A stretch of DNA of 49,663 nt from Lachnospiraceae bacterium (GCA_022793065.1 JAAWCE010000057.1:1-49663), one strand, 5' to 3'. Counted from the stretch's first letter, positions 9,622 through 18,633 are shown. Notes: generated by a model from the letters alone, not told the origin. A program made the numbers and translations.

Positions 9622-9892
9622 TTAAGGACGAGGAGATGTAATAGGGATGGCTGCAAATGTTATGGTATATGCAGGTATGGCTAAAGTGTTGTAACTTCTC
9701 GTAGTCTTTGGAAAGGAGGATAAGGAAAAATGAAATTTGACAACGGATAGGGGACGATTGGGAACAGATGTAAAAAGTGTGATATTCATGTTAATAAGGC
9801 AAAATATACATAAATTCAGATTCTATGCAGAGAAAGGCCGTTTTGTGAAAAACTGGTTGTTGAAATTACTTTGCCTTATGGAAAGGAAGAAG

Positions 9893-10720
9893 ATGAGTGT
9901 AAGTGGAATCGGAAGCAAGAATTCTTATATTTATAATATGAAAACAGGGAAATTATCCGCCAAAGATGGTCAGGCAGATGAATTTGTGGATTATTTTAAC
10001 GGGGAACTGGATGGAGAAGATTCGGAGACTCTGAACGGTTTTGACAGGGAGCGAAAAGGGACCATAAAAAAGATGCTTGAACTGATGGAAATGGGGATGA
10101 TTGGAAAAAATATGCTCGAAACCATTGGGAATGATGAAATTGAGATAACATCAGAGAAAGTTGACGCAACTACCAATGTCTGTTATATCAATGGAGAGAA
10201 AATTTTCACCTATGTTGGAGCAGTAAAATACACAGCGGATGAAATTAAAATATTTGGATCAATAGAGCAGCCATATAAGACTACGCATCCTACAGGGTAT
10301 GATCCATTGAGAAATCGGTTGAGTATTGGAGTGGGGAATGTATTTGAATTTGGAAATGGTTATAGGTTTACGGTGGAAAGAGATACGGTAAGAGTTGACA
10401 GCTACGGAAAGGGGACAGAACAGGAGTATCAGGATGCGCAGTTGTTTGCGTTTGGGTTGAGTGCGTTAATTCACTTTGGGGATCAACAAACATTCGCATC
10501 GCTGCATCACAAATTGGTCAGCGGTCCTATGATTTTGCAATTTCTCAGGGAATTAGGCGTGGATACTGATAAGGAATTCATAATTAACGAAACAAGGTGT
10601 GAAGTAGTAGATGGAAAAATAAAGGAAGTAGGTAATAAGGTAGGAGTTCCCAGTTCCATTCACCAGGAAGCGATGAAACGTTATGAAGAAATGTTGTATT
10701 TGCCGCTGGCAAGAAAATAA
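9893..10720 (+). CDS. Hypothetical protein, MSVSGIG..YIYN..TGKLS family
   Basis: A 275-residue soluble protein of unknown function. The N-terminus (SGIGSKNSYIYNMKTGKLSAKDGQ..EFVDYFNGEL) is a style I associate with uncharacterised Lachnospiraceae proteins, but no function is known to me. It has no signal peptide or membrane segment. The middle (about 85-150) looks beta-rich and the C-terminus helical. ATG 9893 is chosen over an upstream in-frame start at 9737 because GGAAAGGAAG lies directly before it and the upstream residues look non-native. The promoter at 9593 probably drives it. Confidence 0.6.
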   Translation: MSVSGIGSKNSYIYNMKTGKLSAKDGQADEFVDYFNGELDGEDSETLNGFDRERKGTIKKMLELMEMGMIGKNMLETIGNDEIEITSEKVDATTNVCYINGEKIFTYVGAVKYTADEIKIFGSIEQPYKTTHPTGYDPLRNRLSIGVGNVFEFGNGYRFTVERDTVRVDSYGKGTEQEYQDAQLFAFGLSALIHFGDQQTFASLHHKLVSGPMILQFLRELGVDTDKEFIINETRCEVVDGKIKEVGNKVGVPSSIHQEAMKRYEEMLYLPLARK

Positions 10721-10773
10721 TGCTTGGACCTTCGGGGAAGCAAATAGAGATTCTGACTGACAGAAGAATCTAT

Positions 10774-10820
10774 GGGCGTAACTTTCTTAGGCTGAAATGG
10801 GAGGCCGGGGGGTTACGCCC
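10774..10820. terminator. Hairpin between convergent genes
   Basis: GGGCGTAAC (10774-10782) pairs with GTTACGCCC (10812-10820) around a loop of about 29 bases, just before the end of the minus-strand permease gene. No strong T tract is present, so the role is tentative. Confidence 0.4.
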
Positions 10821-10825
10821 TGCGT

Positions 10826-12160
10826 TTATTTCATATTAAATATTTTATACCGTAAGAGGTACCTGTTTATTACACAGAAATAACATACATAAAAGGCAAA
10901 AAAGCAAATCAGAAATAATCCCAATGCTTTCAAGGTGAAATTACACATGGATTTGGGCAGCAGTCCATTCAGTTTATGATTGACAAAAAATGCCGCGCTC
11001 AAAAGCAGAACAAAAGCCATAAAAGTTGGAAGAAACAATTTTACAAGTATTTGTATGCGAATTAATGTTTTTAATTCGACTCTTTTTTGGCCTAAGTAAA
11101 GTAAGAGTCGGCTATGTTCCGCTTCTCGTTTCAGGTCTATGATCTGCAGCAAAGAGAGAATGGAGAAATAAATGACCATAAATATGATGCAGATGTTAAT
11201 CTGTAAAAATCCCATCCATTGTTGGCGTGTCTGTTCAAATATATGAAAATCCGGTTGGAGCAGTAATATCCCAAAGACAAAGGAAACGGCTGAAAAAATC
11301 AGGCAGATGCAGAACACCGTATTGATATTTGCACCAGTGGCTGCGCCCGTGGTCATTTCGGCAATTGTATACAGTTTGCTGCCCTGATATAAAGCGTCCC
11401 TTTGGGACAGACGCAAAGATATCATAAAGGCATACAGCCATTTATAAAAACCATATACGCATAACAACATGGGCAGCGATAGTAATGAAATGGAAACATC
11501 CATTATAGGTTCGGGTGCGAAAGCAGCGCCGTATAAAAGTATCACATATCCCATAAAACCAATGATAAGGGTTCGGCCCCAAAATGATTTTCGAGCCGCG
11601 TTCATAGGCTGATTTCGTCGTTTTGCATCCATGAGCTGAATGATTTGGAGCTTATATAACTTTCGTCTCATAAAAAGGATGGAGAGAAGTTCCACGCCGC
11701 AGAAATATACAAAGGTTTGGAGAATACTTTTCAGCATCACTTGCAAGAGGGACTGATTTCCTATTCTGTGGAGCAGCCAGAAGTAACAACCGGAAAATAT
11801 CCCTGTTCCCAAAATGATACCCAGGAAAAAACAGACCAGTCCAATGACAGACAATTCACATAAAAACACCAGCGACAATTTGCTTTTCTCCATTCCGAGC
11901 AGCAGATAAGTGGCAAATTCTTTTGTTCTTTGTTTCACAAGGTATGTATTGATATAATCTGTCAGCACTCCCATAATTATCACTACCAGCGTCGGTAAAG
12001 CCATTGTCTCAAATCCGGCTTGTATATTTCCCCAATTTGCTATATGATTTGACAGGCAAATGACTGAAATAAGCATAATCATGGAAAAGATGTACAGAAG
12101 ATAGTCAAGTATGGAACGTTTTGCGTTGCGTATTGCCAGTTTAAGGTACATAGGTAACAC
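10826..12160 (-). CDS. ABC transporter permease, FtsX-like (BceB/YxdM type)
   Basis: A 444-residue integral membrane protein with about eight to nine hydrophobic segments. It begins MYLKLAIRNAKRSILDYLLYIFSM, the standard start of FtsX-like permeases of the Bce/Yxd antimicrobial-peptide exporter type, and has LLLGMEKSKL as the coupling-loop style motif. At 444 residues it is well short of canonical BceB (about 650). The large extracellular domain between TM7 and TM8 is missing or minimal, so peptide sensing as in BceAB is not assured. Its start overlaps the upstream HTH-ATPase gene by 20 bases, indicating translational coupling. Confidence 0.8.
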   Translation of the reverse strand: MLPMYLKLAIRNAKRSILDYLLYIFSMIMLISVICLSNHIANWGNIQAGFETMALPTLVVIIMGVLTDYINTYLVKQRTKEFATYLLLGMEKSKLSLVFLCELSVIGLVCFFLGIILGTGIFSGCYFWLLHRIGNQSLLQVMLKSILQTFVYFCGVELLSILFMRRKLYKLQIIQLMDAKRRNQPMNAARKSFWGRTLIIGFMGYVILLYGAAFAPEPIMDVSISLLSLPMLLCVYGFYKWLYAFMISLRLSQRDALYQGSKLYTIAEMTTGAATGANINTVFCICLIFSAVSFVFGILLLQPDFHIFEQTRQQWMGFLQINICIIFMVIYFSILSLLQIIDLKREAEHSRLLLYLGQKRVELKTLIRIQILVKLFLPTFMAFVLLLSAAFFVNHKLNGLLPKSMCNFTLKALGLFLICFFAFYVCYFCVINRYLLRYKIFNMK

Positions 12161-13217
12161 CTCCTGCTATTTTTCCCATTGTTTCCAGAATCTTTGAAAA
12201 GAACGCATGCTTGTTTTCCTGTTCCCGCACCAGGGAAGCCTTTATTTCTCCATCCTGCAGAAACAGGATGCTGTCACAATAACTGGCGGACAGAGCATCG
12301 TGTGTGACCATTAAGATTGTAGCGTCATATTTCCGGCAAAGCATAACAAATGTTTCCAACAACTGTTTTGCGGAGACGCTGTCTAAAGCCCCTGTGGGTT
12401 CGTCTGCCAGTATCAGATCAGGATTGGTGGCAATGGCTCGCGCACAGGCGCATCTTTGTCTTTGGCCTCCGGAAATCTCATAGGGAAATTTGTGCAGAAT
12501 TTCTGATATTTCCAGTTGGGCCGCCAGGTCAAGAATCGTGGGATTTATGTTCTCTTTTGGGAGCTGTTTCAAGGTAAGGGCCAAAGCAATATTTTCATAG
12601 ACCGTTAAGGTGTCTAAAAGGTTATACTCCTGAAAGATAAACCCCAGGTGTTCCCGGCGAAATCGTGCCAAATCGTTTTCTGATAATGCGCCCACATTTT
12701 GTCCGTTCAGTTCTATTTGCCCGTTGGTGGCTTTGTCCATGGTGGCGATTATGTTGAGCAAAGTAGTTTTGCCTGACCCGGATGCGCCCATAATACCCAC
12801 AAAATTTCCTTTTGCAACTGTAAAGCTGACATCTTTCAAAGCCGTGGTGGAAGTGCTTTCTGTTTCGTATCGTCTGCAGATATGCTTTAATTTCAAAACC
12901 ACAGGAACAGAAGCCTGCGTTTTTCTTTCCCACTGGTCCGTCCCCAGCCAGTTTGTGACAACATCAAATAGAACCTGATCGGATTTTTCTTTCAAGTTTT
13001 CATCGGAGATAAATTCTCCTGAGAGTAATTCATTCAAGGTAATTTGAAGCAAGCCGCACAGTGGACGGAACAGTGACAGGTCGGGCATGGATTTCCCGTT
13101 CTCCCATTTTGAGACTGCTTTGTCCGTAATCCCTAACTTTTCGGCCAACTGGCTTTGGGTCAGGCATATGTCTTTTCTGCGGGCGGCGATAAAACTGCCG
13201 ATTTTCTTTTGATCCAT
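12141..13217 (-). CDS. HTH-ABC ATPase fusion (exporter ATPase with built-in XRE domain)
   Basis: A 358-residue protein joining an XRE helix-turn-helix (about 1-62, LTQSQLAEKLG..DKAVSKWENG) to an MJ0796/BceA-type ABC ATPase (about 107-340). Walker A is GASGSGKT (144-151), the signature is SGGQRQR (249-255) and Walker B is LILADEPTGALD (268-279). A linker of about 45 residues joins the two. It should energise the FtsX-like permease encoded just downstream and may bind DNA itself, so that transport state and transcription are linked in one polypeptide. The promoter region holds two 43-bp repeats with internal dyads, likely operator sites. GGAAGG precedes ATG 13217. No two-component system adjoins the pair, unlike classical bce loci. 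Confidence 0.88.
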   Translation of the reverse strand: MDQKKIGSFIAARRKDICLTQSQLAEKLGITDKAVSKWENGKSMPDLSLFRPLCGLLQITLNELLSGEFISDENLKEKSDQVLFDVVTNWLGTDQWERKTQASVPVVLKLKHICRRYETESTSTTALKDVSFTVAKGNFVGIMGASGSGKTTLLNIIATMDKATNGQIELNGQNVGALSENDLARFRREHLGFIFQEYNLLDTLTVYENIALALTLKQLPKENINPTILDLAAQLEISEILHKFPYEISGGQRQRCACARAIATNPDLILADEPTGALDSVSAKQLLETFVMLCRKYDATILMVTHDALSASYCDSILFLQDGEIKASLVREQENKHAFFSKILETMGKIAGGVTYVP

Positions 13218-13264
13218 AGATAGAAAACCTTCCTTTCGTCAAAGTGTGGTAAATTTATATGATA

Positions 13265-13307
13265 CAGAAGTTGACACAATGTCCTTCTGTGTCAATATGA
13301 TACCATA
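13265..13307. repeat. 43-bp direct repeat, copy 1, with internal dyad
   Basis: Identical to 13336-13378. It contains TTGACACA (13271-13278) and its complement TGTGTCAA (13288-13295) around 9 bases, an operator-like dyad. It lies 48 bases upstream of the HTH-ABC ATPase start codon, in its presumed promoter region. Confidence 0.8.
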
Positions 13308-13312
13308 ATTTC

Positions 13313-13328
13313 ATGCGCTTTAGCGCAT
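13313..13328. repeat. Palindrome ATGCGCTTTAGCGCAT
   Basis: A 16-bp element with a 6-bp stem and a TTTA loop, between the two 43-bp repeats. Read on the minus strand, its GCGCTAAAGCGC core is the same as the stem-loops at 26402 and 49126. Confidence 0.6.
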
Positions 13329-13335
13329 ATGGAAT

Positions 13336-13378
13336 CAGAAGTTGACACAATGTCCTTCTGTGTCAATATGATACCATA
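13336..13378. repeat. 43-bp direct repeat, copy 2, with internal dyad
   Basis: A perfect copy of 13265-13307, with a centre-to-centre distance of 71 bp (close to seven helical turns). The dyad TTGACACA/TGTGTCAA is at 13342-13366. Such a pair suits cooperative binding by an XRE-type regulator, possibly the HTH domain encoded next to it. Confidence 0.8.
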
Positions 13379-13567
13379 TTTGGAAAAAAGGAACACCTAC
13401 CAGCGGTAGAGTTCTGATAAATTCCTATTTTATGGGCTTTTTTGACATGGTTTTGACATAGCAGTAATAGGTTTCTTTGTGGTATTGTCTGTGAGAAGGC
13501 TGTTTCACCGCACCTGTTTTGGAAGAAAGATGACTTGCCTATGGGAGCTGCCAGGGCTGTCAGTTAC

Positions 13568-13596
13568 TTGACGCTGGTATAAAAAAGTATTATAAT
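13568..13596 (+). promoter_or_regulatory. Sigma-A-type promoter of the secreted modular protein
   Basis: TTGACG (13568-13573), 17-bp spacer, TATAAT (13591-13596). Transcription from about 13603 would make an ATG at 13606 nearly leaderless, which supports the ATG at 13633 as the start. Confidence 0.7.
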
Positions 13597-13632
13597 AGGC
13601 AATATATGGGAAAAGAAAGGAAAAACAAGGCT

Positions 13633-15855
13633 ATGAGTGATGAAGTATTCAAGAAGAAATTGACAAGAGCGGCCAAAAAAGGCCGCAGGATGGTCATCGC
13701 GGCAACTGCTGGGGCGGTAGCGCTGGGCAACATTGGTGTTGCTCAGGCAGTGGGCATAGAAGATGTTTTTGACGAACATTATTATGCGGATATGTACCCG
13801 GATCTTAAGGCAGCGTTTGGCTATGACAGGGCGGCTTTGTTGGATCATTTCAAGAAGTATGGGCTCTCAGAGGGCAGAGGAATGAATGAAATGATAGACA
13901 TAGTCAAGTACCGGGAGAAATATCAGGATCTCCAGGATGCGTTTGGGGATGACTGGGATGCTTATGTTACGCATTATCTTGCTTATGGAGCCTTTGAGCA
14001 CAGAGACAATGGCACTGACTTTGACCCGGTGGATTATCTTAGCAGGTACGGTGAATTGCAGGCTGCTTTTGGCAATGATATACTGGCAGCTTATAAGCAT
14101 TACGAGGAATATGGGAAAGAAGAAGGCCGGGAAGGCAGAAGCGAGGCTGTGGTAAGAGCCGAAGAAGAAGCGGCGGAAGATGACGAGCCTGCTGAGGAAC
14201 CCACAGAACCCGTGGAGCCTACGGATAAGCCTGTAGAACCTACAGACAGGCCGGCAGAGCCTACGGATAAACCTGTGGAACCTACAGATAAACCGGCAGA
14301 GCCTACGGATAAACCCACGGAGCCGGAAAAAGAAAGCTTTGAAATTCAGAGCGTGGAGGTTAGAAGCAGCGGACGCATCAGGGTTACTTTGAATCAGAAG
14401 ACAGAACAGGCCCTTACACTGGGAGCGTTCAGCATCATTTGTAATAGCGGCGGTTCCGATATGACGATCCTGTCTGTGTCCACAAATGATAATAGGGTGT
14501 ATGACTTGAAGACAACCTATTACAGAGATCAGGAATATGACATACAGATTACCCTCCCGGACGGTACAGCAATTTCAAAGGTCTTTACGTATAGAACAGA
14601 TTGCGCGCAGATTTCAGGCATTAACGCTGTGCGGACGGGGGTCAGCGAGGCCAGGATTACCTATAATTCAGACGAACCTGGTTATTTTTATTACATCTTA
14701 AGAGAAAATGGGCAGGGATCGGCCCGCGCGGCTTCCATGGTGGAATTGGCTGAGGTAACGGAATCGGAAATCATAAGGGACGGCGTTAAGACAGAGATGA
14801 AACAGCATGAAAACGCCTTTACCATTACCGATTTGGCAGAGGGTATGTCATATACCATGTATTATGTGGCAGTGGATGTGGAAGATAAATCCACATTGGT
14901 AAACAGCCTTTCCATTGACGGAGAAGTCTTTGAGGATAAGACGATAGCAATCAAAAGGGCTGAAGCGTTTGCTGAGGAGCAGTTTGACGGTCAATATCTG
15001 TATGGTTTTGAGATAGAGTTAGAAACCGCTACTTCAGAAAGCCTGACGCTGGAGCAGTTTGATATAAGCTGCCCGGCGGACAAGACAACGCTTGGAGAGG
15101 TCACGACTTCGGATAATAAGGTTTATCGTGTGTATATGCAAAGAGGCAGTATACCTACAGGCAATAATACCTATACGATTCTAATTACTCTGAAGGATGG
15201 CACGCAGTTATCGGGTTCATGCTATCTTGACTTACAGGCCCCCAGTGTGTATGTAAGCGACATTAAGTGGAAAGATGAGAATACGATAGAGATTGTTGCC
15301 AGTTCAGACGAAGCAGGTACGCTTTACTATGCAATTCAGGATGAGGTAGACGGCGAGGGGACGACCGCTCCCAAAGACCCCACGCAGATTTATGCCGAAG
15401 GTATGAAAGTTTCTATGGGATTCGGCTTGAATTATATAACGGTTAAAGGCGTAAAGAAGGGGCAATGGTTCTGCTATGCGACAGAAGATGCGAAGGGCAA
15501 CAGGGAGAGTTTCTACACCTATAAGGAGATTCCTGAATACACGGCGCCAGACCCGGATAAACCGGCGCTGCCAGGTATTACAGGCGTAACGGTTCTCAGG
15601 GAGTCAAATGGCGCCAAGCTCAAGGTGGTATTCGATCAATCTGTATGGGGGCTTTACGACAATAAATTGACGCAGATCACCGGAATTGACAAACAATTGT
15701 CATTTTCAACGCAATATGATTCTGAGGGAGAACTGACGGATAATGTGCTGATTATGACTGTAATGGATCCCACAATTTCCATACCAAAGGGTTCCCATAC
15801 CCTGACGATTGGATTTTACGACGGAAATACAGTAACATTTGATTTCACGGTGTAA
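13633..15855 (+). CDS. Secreted modular protein with YPDLxxAFG repeats, PTD-K linker and beta-sandwich domains
   Basis: A 740-residue exported protein. The basic N-terminus and hydrophobic stretch (KGRRMVIAATAGAVALGNIGVAQA, about 17-42) form a signal peptide. About residues 45-165 hold three copies of a ~40-residue repeat with the pattern YPDLxxAFGxDxxxxxxHYxxYGxxEGR. These are followed by an acidic stretch and a Pro/Thr-rich spacer with about six EPTDKP-type units (about 185-230), which would cross or span the wall. The remainder (about 235-740) looks like three to four Ig-like beta-sandwich modules ending at FDFTV. No LPXTG motif is present. It may attach non-covalently or be released; function unknown. 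ATG 13633 follows AAGGAAAA and fits the promoter at 13568. The sigma/anti-sigma pair is downstream, beyond a terminator. Confidence 0.75.
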   Translation: MSDEVFKKKLTRAAKKGRRMVIAATAGAVALGNIGVAQAVGIEDVFDEHYYADMYPDLKAAFGYDRAALLDHFKKYGLSEGRGMNEMIDIVKYREKYQDLQDAFGDDWDAYVTHYLAYGAFEHRDNGTDFDPVDYLSRYGELQAAFGNDILAAYKHYEEYGKEEGREGRSEAVVRAEEEAAEDDEPAEEPTEPVEPTDKPVEPTDRPAEPTDKPVEPTDKPAEPTDKPTEPEKESFEIQSVEVRSSGRIRVTLNQKTEQALTLGAFSIICNSGGSDMTILSVSTNDNRVYDLKTTYYRDQEYDIQITLPDGTAISKVFTYRTDCAQISGINAVRTGVSEARITYNSDEPGYFYYILRENGQGSARAASMVELAEVTESEIIRDGVKTEMKQHENAFTITDLAEGMSYTMYYVAVDVEDKSTLVNSLSIDGEVFEDKTIAIKRAEAFAEEQFDGQYLYGFEIELETATSESLTLEQFDISCPADKTTLGEVTTSDNKVYRVYMQRGSIPTGNNTYTILITLKDGTQLSGSCYLDLQAPSVYVSDIKWKDENTIEIVASSDEAGTLYYAIQDEVDGEGTTAPKDPTQIYAEGMKVSMGFGLNYITVKGVKKGQWFCYATEDAKGNRESFYTYKEIPEYTAPDPDKPALPGITGVTVLRESNGAKLKVVFDQSVWGLYDNKLTQITGIDKQLSFSTQYDSEGELTDNVLIMTVMDPTISIPKGSHTLTIGFYDGNTVTFDFTV

Positions 15856-15904
15856 GCGTGTCTGGCGGACACATATACAGATCGTTTATAGTGTATCAAA
15901 AAAA

Positions 15905-15934
15905 CAGTTCAGCCGAAAGCTGAACTGTTTTTTT
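15905..15934 (+). terminator. Strong Rho-independent terminator
   Basis: CAGTTCAGC (15905-15913), loop CGAAA, GCTGAACTG (15919-15927), then seven T. The upstream A run makes it effective on both strands. It ends the secreted-protein transcript. Confidence 0.85.
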
Positions 15935-16059
15935 GGCGCTGCGCGAATATCTTTGACAGCCATGGGATTCAAATGCTGCTTGCCGGAAAAAGATTTATAT
16001 TGTAGTTTTTGTTTCGGAAAGCGTAGTATATAGATAAAGGCAAAAGAGGGGGCGGACGG

Positions 16060-16617
16060 ATGGAAGATGATAAAATCATTGCATTATTTTATGAGCGGTC
16101 AGAAAGAACAATACAAGAATTGGAGATAAAGTATGGAAAAGTTTGTTTTAAAGTGTCTAATAACATTGTAAACAATAGACAGGATGCAGAAGAATGTGTT
16201 AATGACGCTTATCTGGGGGTATGGAACACAATTCCTCCTGAGAAACCAAATCCGTTACTTGCGTATCTATGCAAAATTGTCCGAAATATTTCCTTAAAAA
16301 ACTATTATAGAAAAAAAGCGGCCAAAAGAAACAGCAATTTTGAAGCGTCACTTGAAGAAATGGAAGATTTTTTGCCGGCGACGGAAACGGTAGAAGCACA
16401 AATAGAAGCCAAAGAGTTAGTTCATTTCATAGAAAATTTTTTGGACATGCAGACCATAGAGAATCGTGTTATTTTCATGCGCCGTTATTGGTTTTCGGAT
16501 AGTTATAAAGACATTGCCGCACAGGTAGGGCTTACGGAGAAAAATGTATCCGTCAGATTGACCCGTATCCGTCGGCAAATGAAAGAATATCTGGCGGAAA
16601 GGGAGGTATGTGTATGA
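16060..16617 (+). CDS. Sigma-70 family RNA polymerase sigma factor (ECF-like)
   Basis: A 185-residue alternative sigma factor of two-domain type. Region 2 is seen at about 40-90 (NRQDAEECVNDAYLGVWN, then LLAYLCKIVRNISLKNYYRK), and region 4 at about 130-180, with the helix-turn-helix FSDSYKDIAAQVGLTEKNVSVRLTRIRRQMKEYL. Regions 1 and 3 are absent. Its last codons overlap the next gene by ATGA, so both are translated together; that gene encodes a membrane protein expected to hold the sigma factor inactive. AGAGGGGG precedes ATG 16060. The upstream sequence may contain an autoregulated promoter, but I could not define it. Target genes are unknown. Confidence 0.85.
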   Translation: MEDDKIIALFYERSERTIQELEIKYGKVCFKVSNNIVNNRQDAEECVNDAYLGVWNTIPPEKPNPLLAYLCKIVRNISLKNYYRKKAAKRNSNFEASLEEMEDFLPATETVEAQIEAKELVHFIENFLDMQTIENRVIFMRRYWFSDSYKDIAAQVGLTEKNVSVRLTRIRRQMKEYLAEREVCV

Positions 16618-17810
16618 AGGCAAAAGATTTCTTGGAAGCTATGAATGAAATTGATGGTAAGTATGTGCATGAGGCGATTGGGTATCGGAAAAAGTCAGGA
16701 AAGTATCTGTGGATGAAATGGGGCGGGGCAGCGGCGGGGATTGCGGTAGCAATATACGCCGGAAGCAGGATATTTTCATGGACATTGCCGGGAAGAGAGT
16801 TGCCCATACTTGACAACGGCGGCATTGAAATTGGAGATATGGGGTTTGAGGGATATATGGCCCAGGACATTTCAGAGATTGTGAATGGAAATCCATGGAA
16901 AGAAACGATGGAACTATCTGCGCTGCCGGTTTATAGGAATCCTGTGACTTATGATGATTATAGAGTTGCATCAGGAGATGATTTTGGTAAGATGCGGGAG
17001 CTGCTGCAAGATGTTGCGGGCAGATTTGGATTGGATTTAAATGAGATGACAGTTACCGATGATGGGCCGGATGAAAAGACAAGAGAGATTATCACCCAAA
17101 AGTTTGATGGAGATGTGCCGGAAGGCTATTTTAATCCCACCAGGCTTATGACGGAGACGGAAGGAATGAAAATAGAAGTCAATCAGGCATTGACGGCAAA
17201 GATTTCATTCAATCCTCCCATAACATTGCCGGAAGGATATGGGATTACCGCCCATGCTTCTTATGAGGAAGTTGCCGCAGCAGCGGAGTATTTGAAAAAT
17301 GAATATGACCATATTATCGGCATTGATAATCCGCAGATAAATATTTATGGGGGTAATTATAACATTTATCATCAACAGAGTTATTGGATGGAATTTTTTG
17401 ACGGAAGCGGGAATGATGTGGAACAAATCATTCAATATAATTTTTATCCTGTGGCATTTTATCAGAATGAAGAAGGGAAGTTGTTTTTGGCAAGAATATA
17501 TCAGCCGGATTTATCACAAAAAGTAGGGGATTATCCGGTGATTACGGCAGAAAGGGCAAAAGAACTTTTAATAAATGGAAATTATTATACCACCGTTCCA
17601 TATGAGATGCCCGGAGCTGAATATGTTGCGAAAACGGAGCTTATCTACATGACAGGGGAGAGAGAACAATATTATATGCCATACTATCATTTTTATATTG
17701 AAGTGCCGGAGCTGGAACGGGAAGGAGGTTTTAAAACCTATGGGGGCTATTATGTTCCGGCCGTGGAGGGAAGTTATCTTTCTTATATGCCTGTATGGGG
17801 AGAGTATTAA
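16614..17810 (+). CDS. Putative membrane-anchored anti-sigma factor
   Basis: A 398-residue protein. A short cytoplasmic N-terminus (about 1-32, KAKDFLEAMNEIDGKYVHEA), the likely sigma-binding part, is followed by a single membrane segment (about 36-53, WGGAAAGIAVAIYAGSRIF). The rest is a large extracytoplasmic domain rich in Tyr, Glu and Gly with no recognised fold. The arrangement and the 4-base ATGA overlap with the sigma gene are what is expected of an anti-sigma partner that senses an envelope signal. ATG 16614 is preferred over ATG 16608, because GGGAGG (16601-16606) is too close to the latter. The assignment rests on context, not a recognised anti-sigma motif. Confidence 0.6.
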   Translation: MKAKDFLEAMNEIDGKYVHEAIGYRKKSGKYLWMKWGGAAAGIAVAIYAGSRIFSWTLPGRELPILDNGGIEIGDMGFEGYMAQDISEIVNGNPWKETMELSALPVYRNPVTYDDYRVASGDDFGKMRELLQDVAGRFGLDLNEMTVTDDGPDEKTREIITQKFDGDVPEGYFNPTRLMTETEGMKIEVNQALTAKISFNPPITLPEGYGITAHASYEEVAAAAEYLKNEYDHIIGIDNPQINIYGGNYNIYHQQSYWMEFFDGSGNDVEQIIQYNFYPVAFYQNEEGKLFLARIYQPDLSQKVGDYPVITAERAKELLINGNYYTTVPYEMPGAEYVAKTELIYMTGEREQYYMPYYHFYIEVPELEREGGFKTYGGYYVPAVEGSYLSYMPVWGEY

Positions 17811-17869
17811 TGCGCAGACATAATAAGAGGTATTGTGCCGCGTTTCGTGGAAATTGACTTAAAGCAGTA

Positions 17870-17910
17870 TACAAAAAAGCGGGCCTATAGACTGGGCCCG
17901 CTTTTTTGTA
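17870..17910. terminator. Bidirectional terminator
   Basis: GCGGGCC (17879-17885) pairs with GGCCCGC (17895-17901), with an A run before and a T run after. It serves the convergent genes on both sides and lies partly inside the 3' end of the minus-strand gene. Confidence 0.85.
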
Positions 17911-18520
17911 CATGTAAAGTTGTTTTTAAAGTGGCCGGCGAGGAATAACGGCGGCATATTTCCTGATGCTTTTTATCAGGAGGCGGGAGCAGCTTTTCAA
18001 TTTCCTGTATTGACACCGTTTTCCGAAGCCGATAGGTAGCCATGGAAAAGGGGTGTTCCAGTACGTCGGAACAATAGCTGCGCAGGCCGACGGAAATTTC
18101 AGTTTCTTTTAAACCGGCCATGTGCTCGGCGGCAGTGATGGATTTGTGGTAGTCTTTCAGCACCGGAAGTTCCAAAATCTGCTGCCGCATCTTTTTATAA
18201 TCCTGAACATTGGAAAGCTCATATAACGTGCCGGCCAGCTCTAAATGATGGAGCATGGAAGCAGCCTGCCGCATCCGGTATTGCTGGGATTTGGCAGAGG
18301 TAAGCAGCATGTTGGTTTCGTTGCGGACAATTTCTGGTTGGACCTGACAAGCAGCCTGGATGAGCAGTGTTCGGTGTTCAAAAGCGGTATCTATAATACT
18401 GTATTTTCCCAGAAGGTCCACCTGAGGGTATTTTTCGGAACATTCTTTTGTGACAGGGCAGATGGGGAGCGTCATATTAATGTGAAATGCTTTCTCCAGT
18501 GCCTTGTTCAAAGTATTCAT
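17885..18520 (-). CDS. Hypothetical helical protein next to the surface protein
   Basis: A 211-residue protein with no recognised family, signal peptide or membrane segment. It appears mostly helical, with a central stretch of about 80 residues rich in Leu, Gln and Met (QYRMRQAASMLHHLELAGTLYELS). Cys residues are scattered near the N-terminus (PICPVTKECSEKYP). ATG 18520 is preferred over an upstream in-frame start at 18580 because GAAAGGGG lies just before it. It follows the large surface-protein gene by 113 bases on the same strand and could be co-transcribed with it. Its last eight codons and stop lie inside a terminator hairpin. Confidence 0.55.
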   Translation of the reverse strand: MNTLNKALEKAFHINMTLPICPVTKECSEKYPQVDLLGKYSIIDTAFEHRTLLIQAACQVQPEIVRNETNMLLTSAKSQQYRMRQAASMLHHLELAGTLYELSNVQDYKKMRQQILELPVLKDYHKSITAAEHMAGLKETEISVGLRSYCSDVLEHPFSMATYRLRKTVSIQEIEKLLPPPDKKHQEICRRYSSPATLKTTLHVQKSGPSL

Positions 18521-18633
18521 GATAAAACCCCTTTCGTTGTATTGCGCTTTTCGTAAAGTAAAAATGAAGTTCTGTGTCAAGGATGCCTATTGTGAAAGAA
18601 CTGCTGCCAATATTATAAAGGCGTCATTTCAGT

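Noticed and set aside
13265..13378. 43-bp repeats as insertion-sequence ends
   Set aside because: They are direct, not inverted, contain regulatory-type dyads, and flank no transposase.
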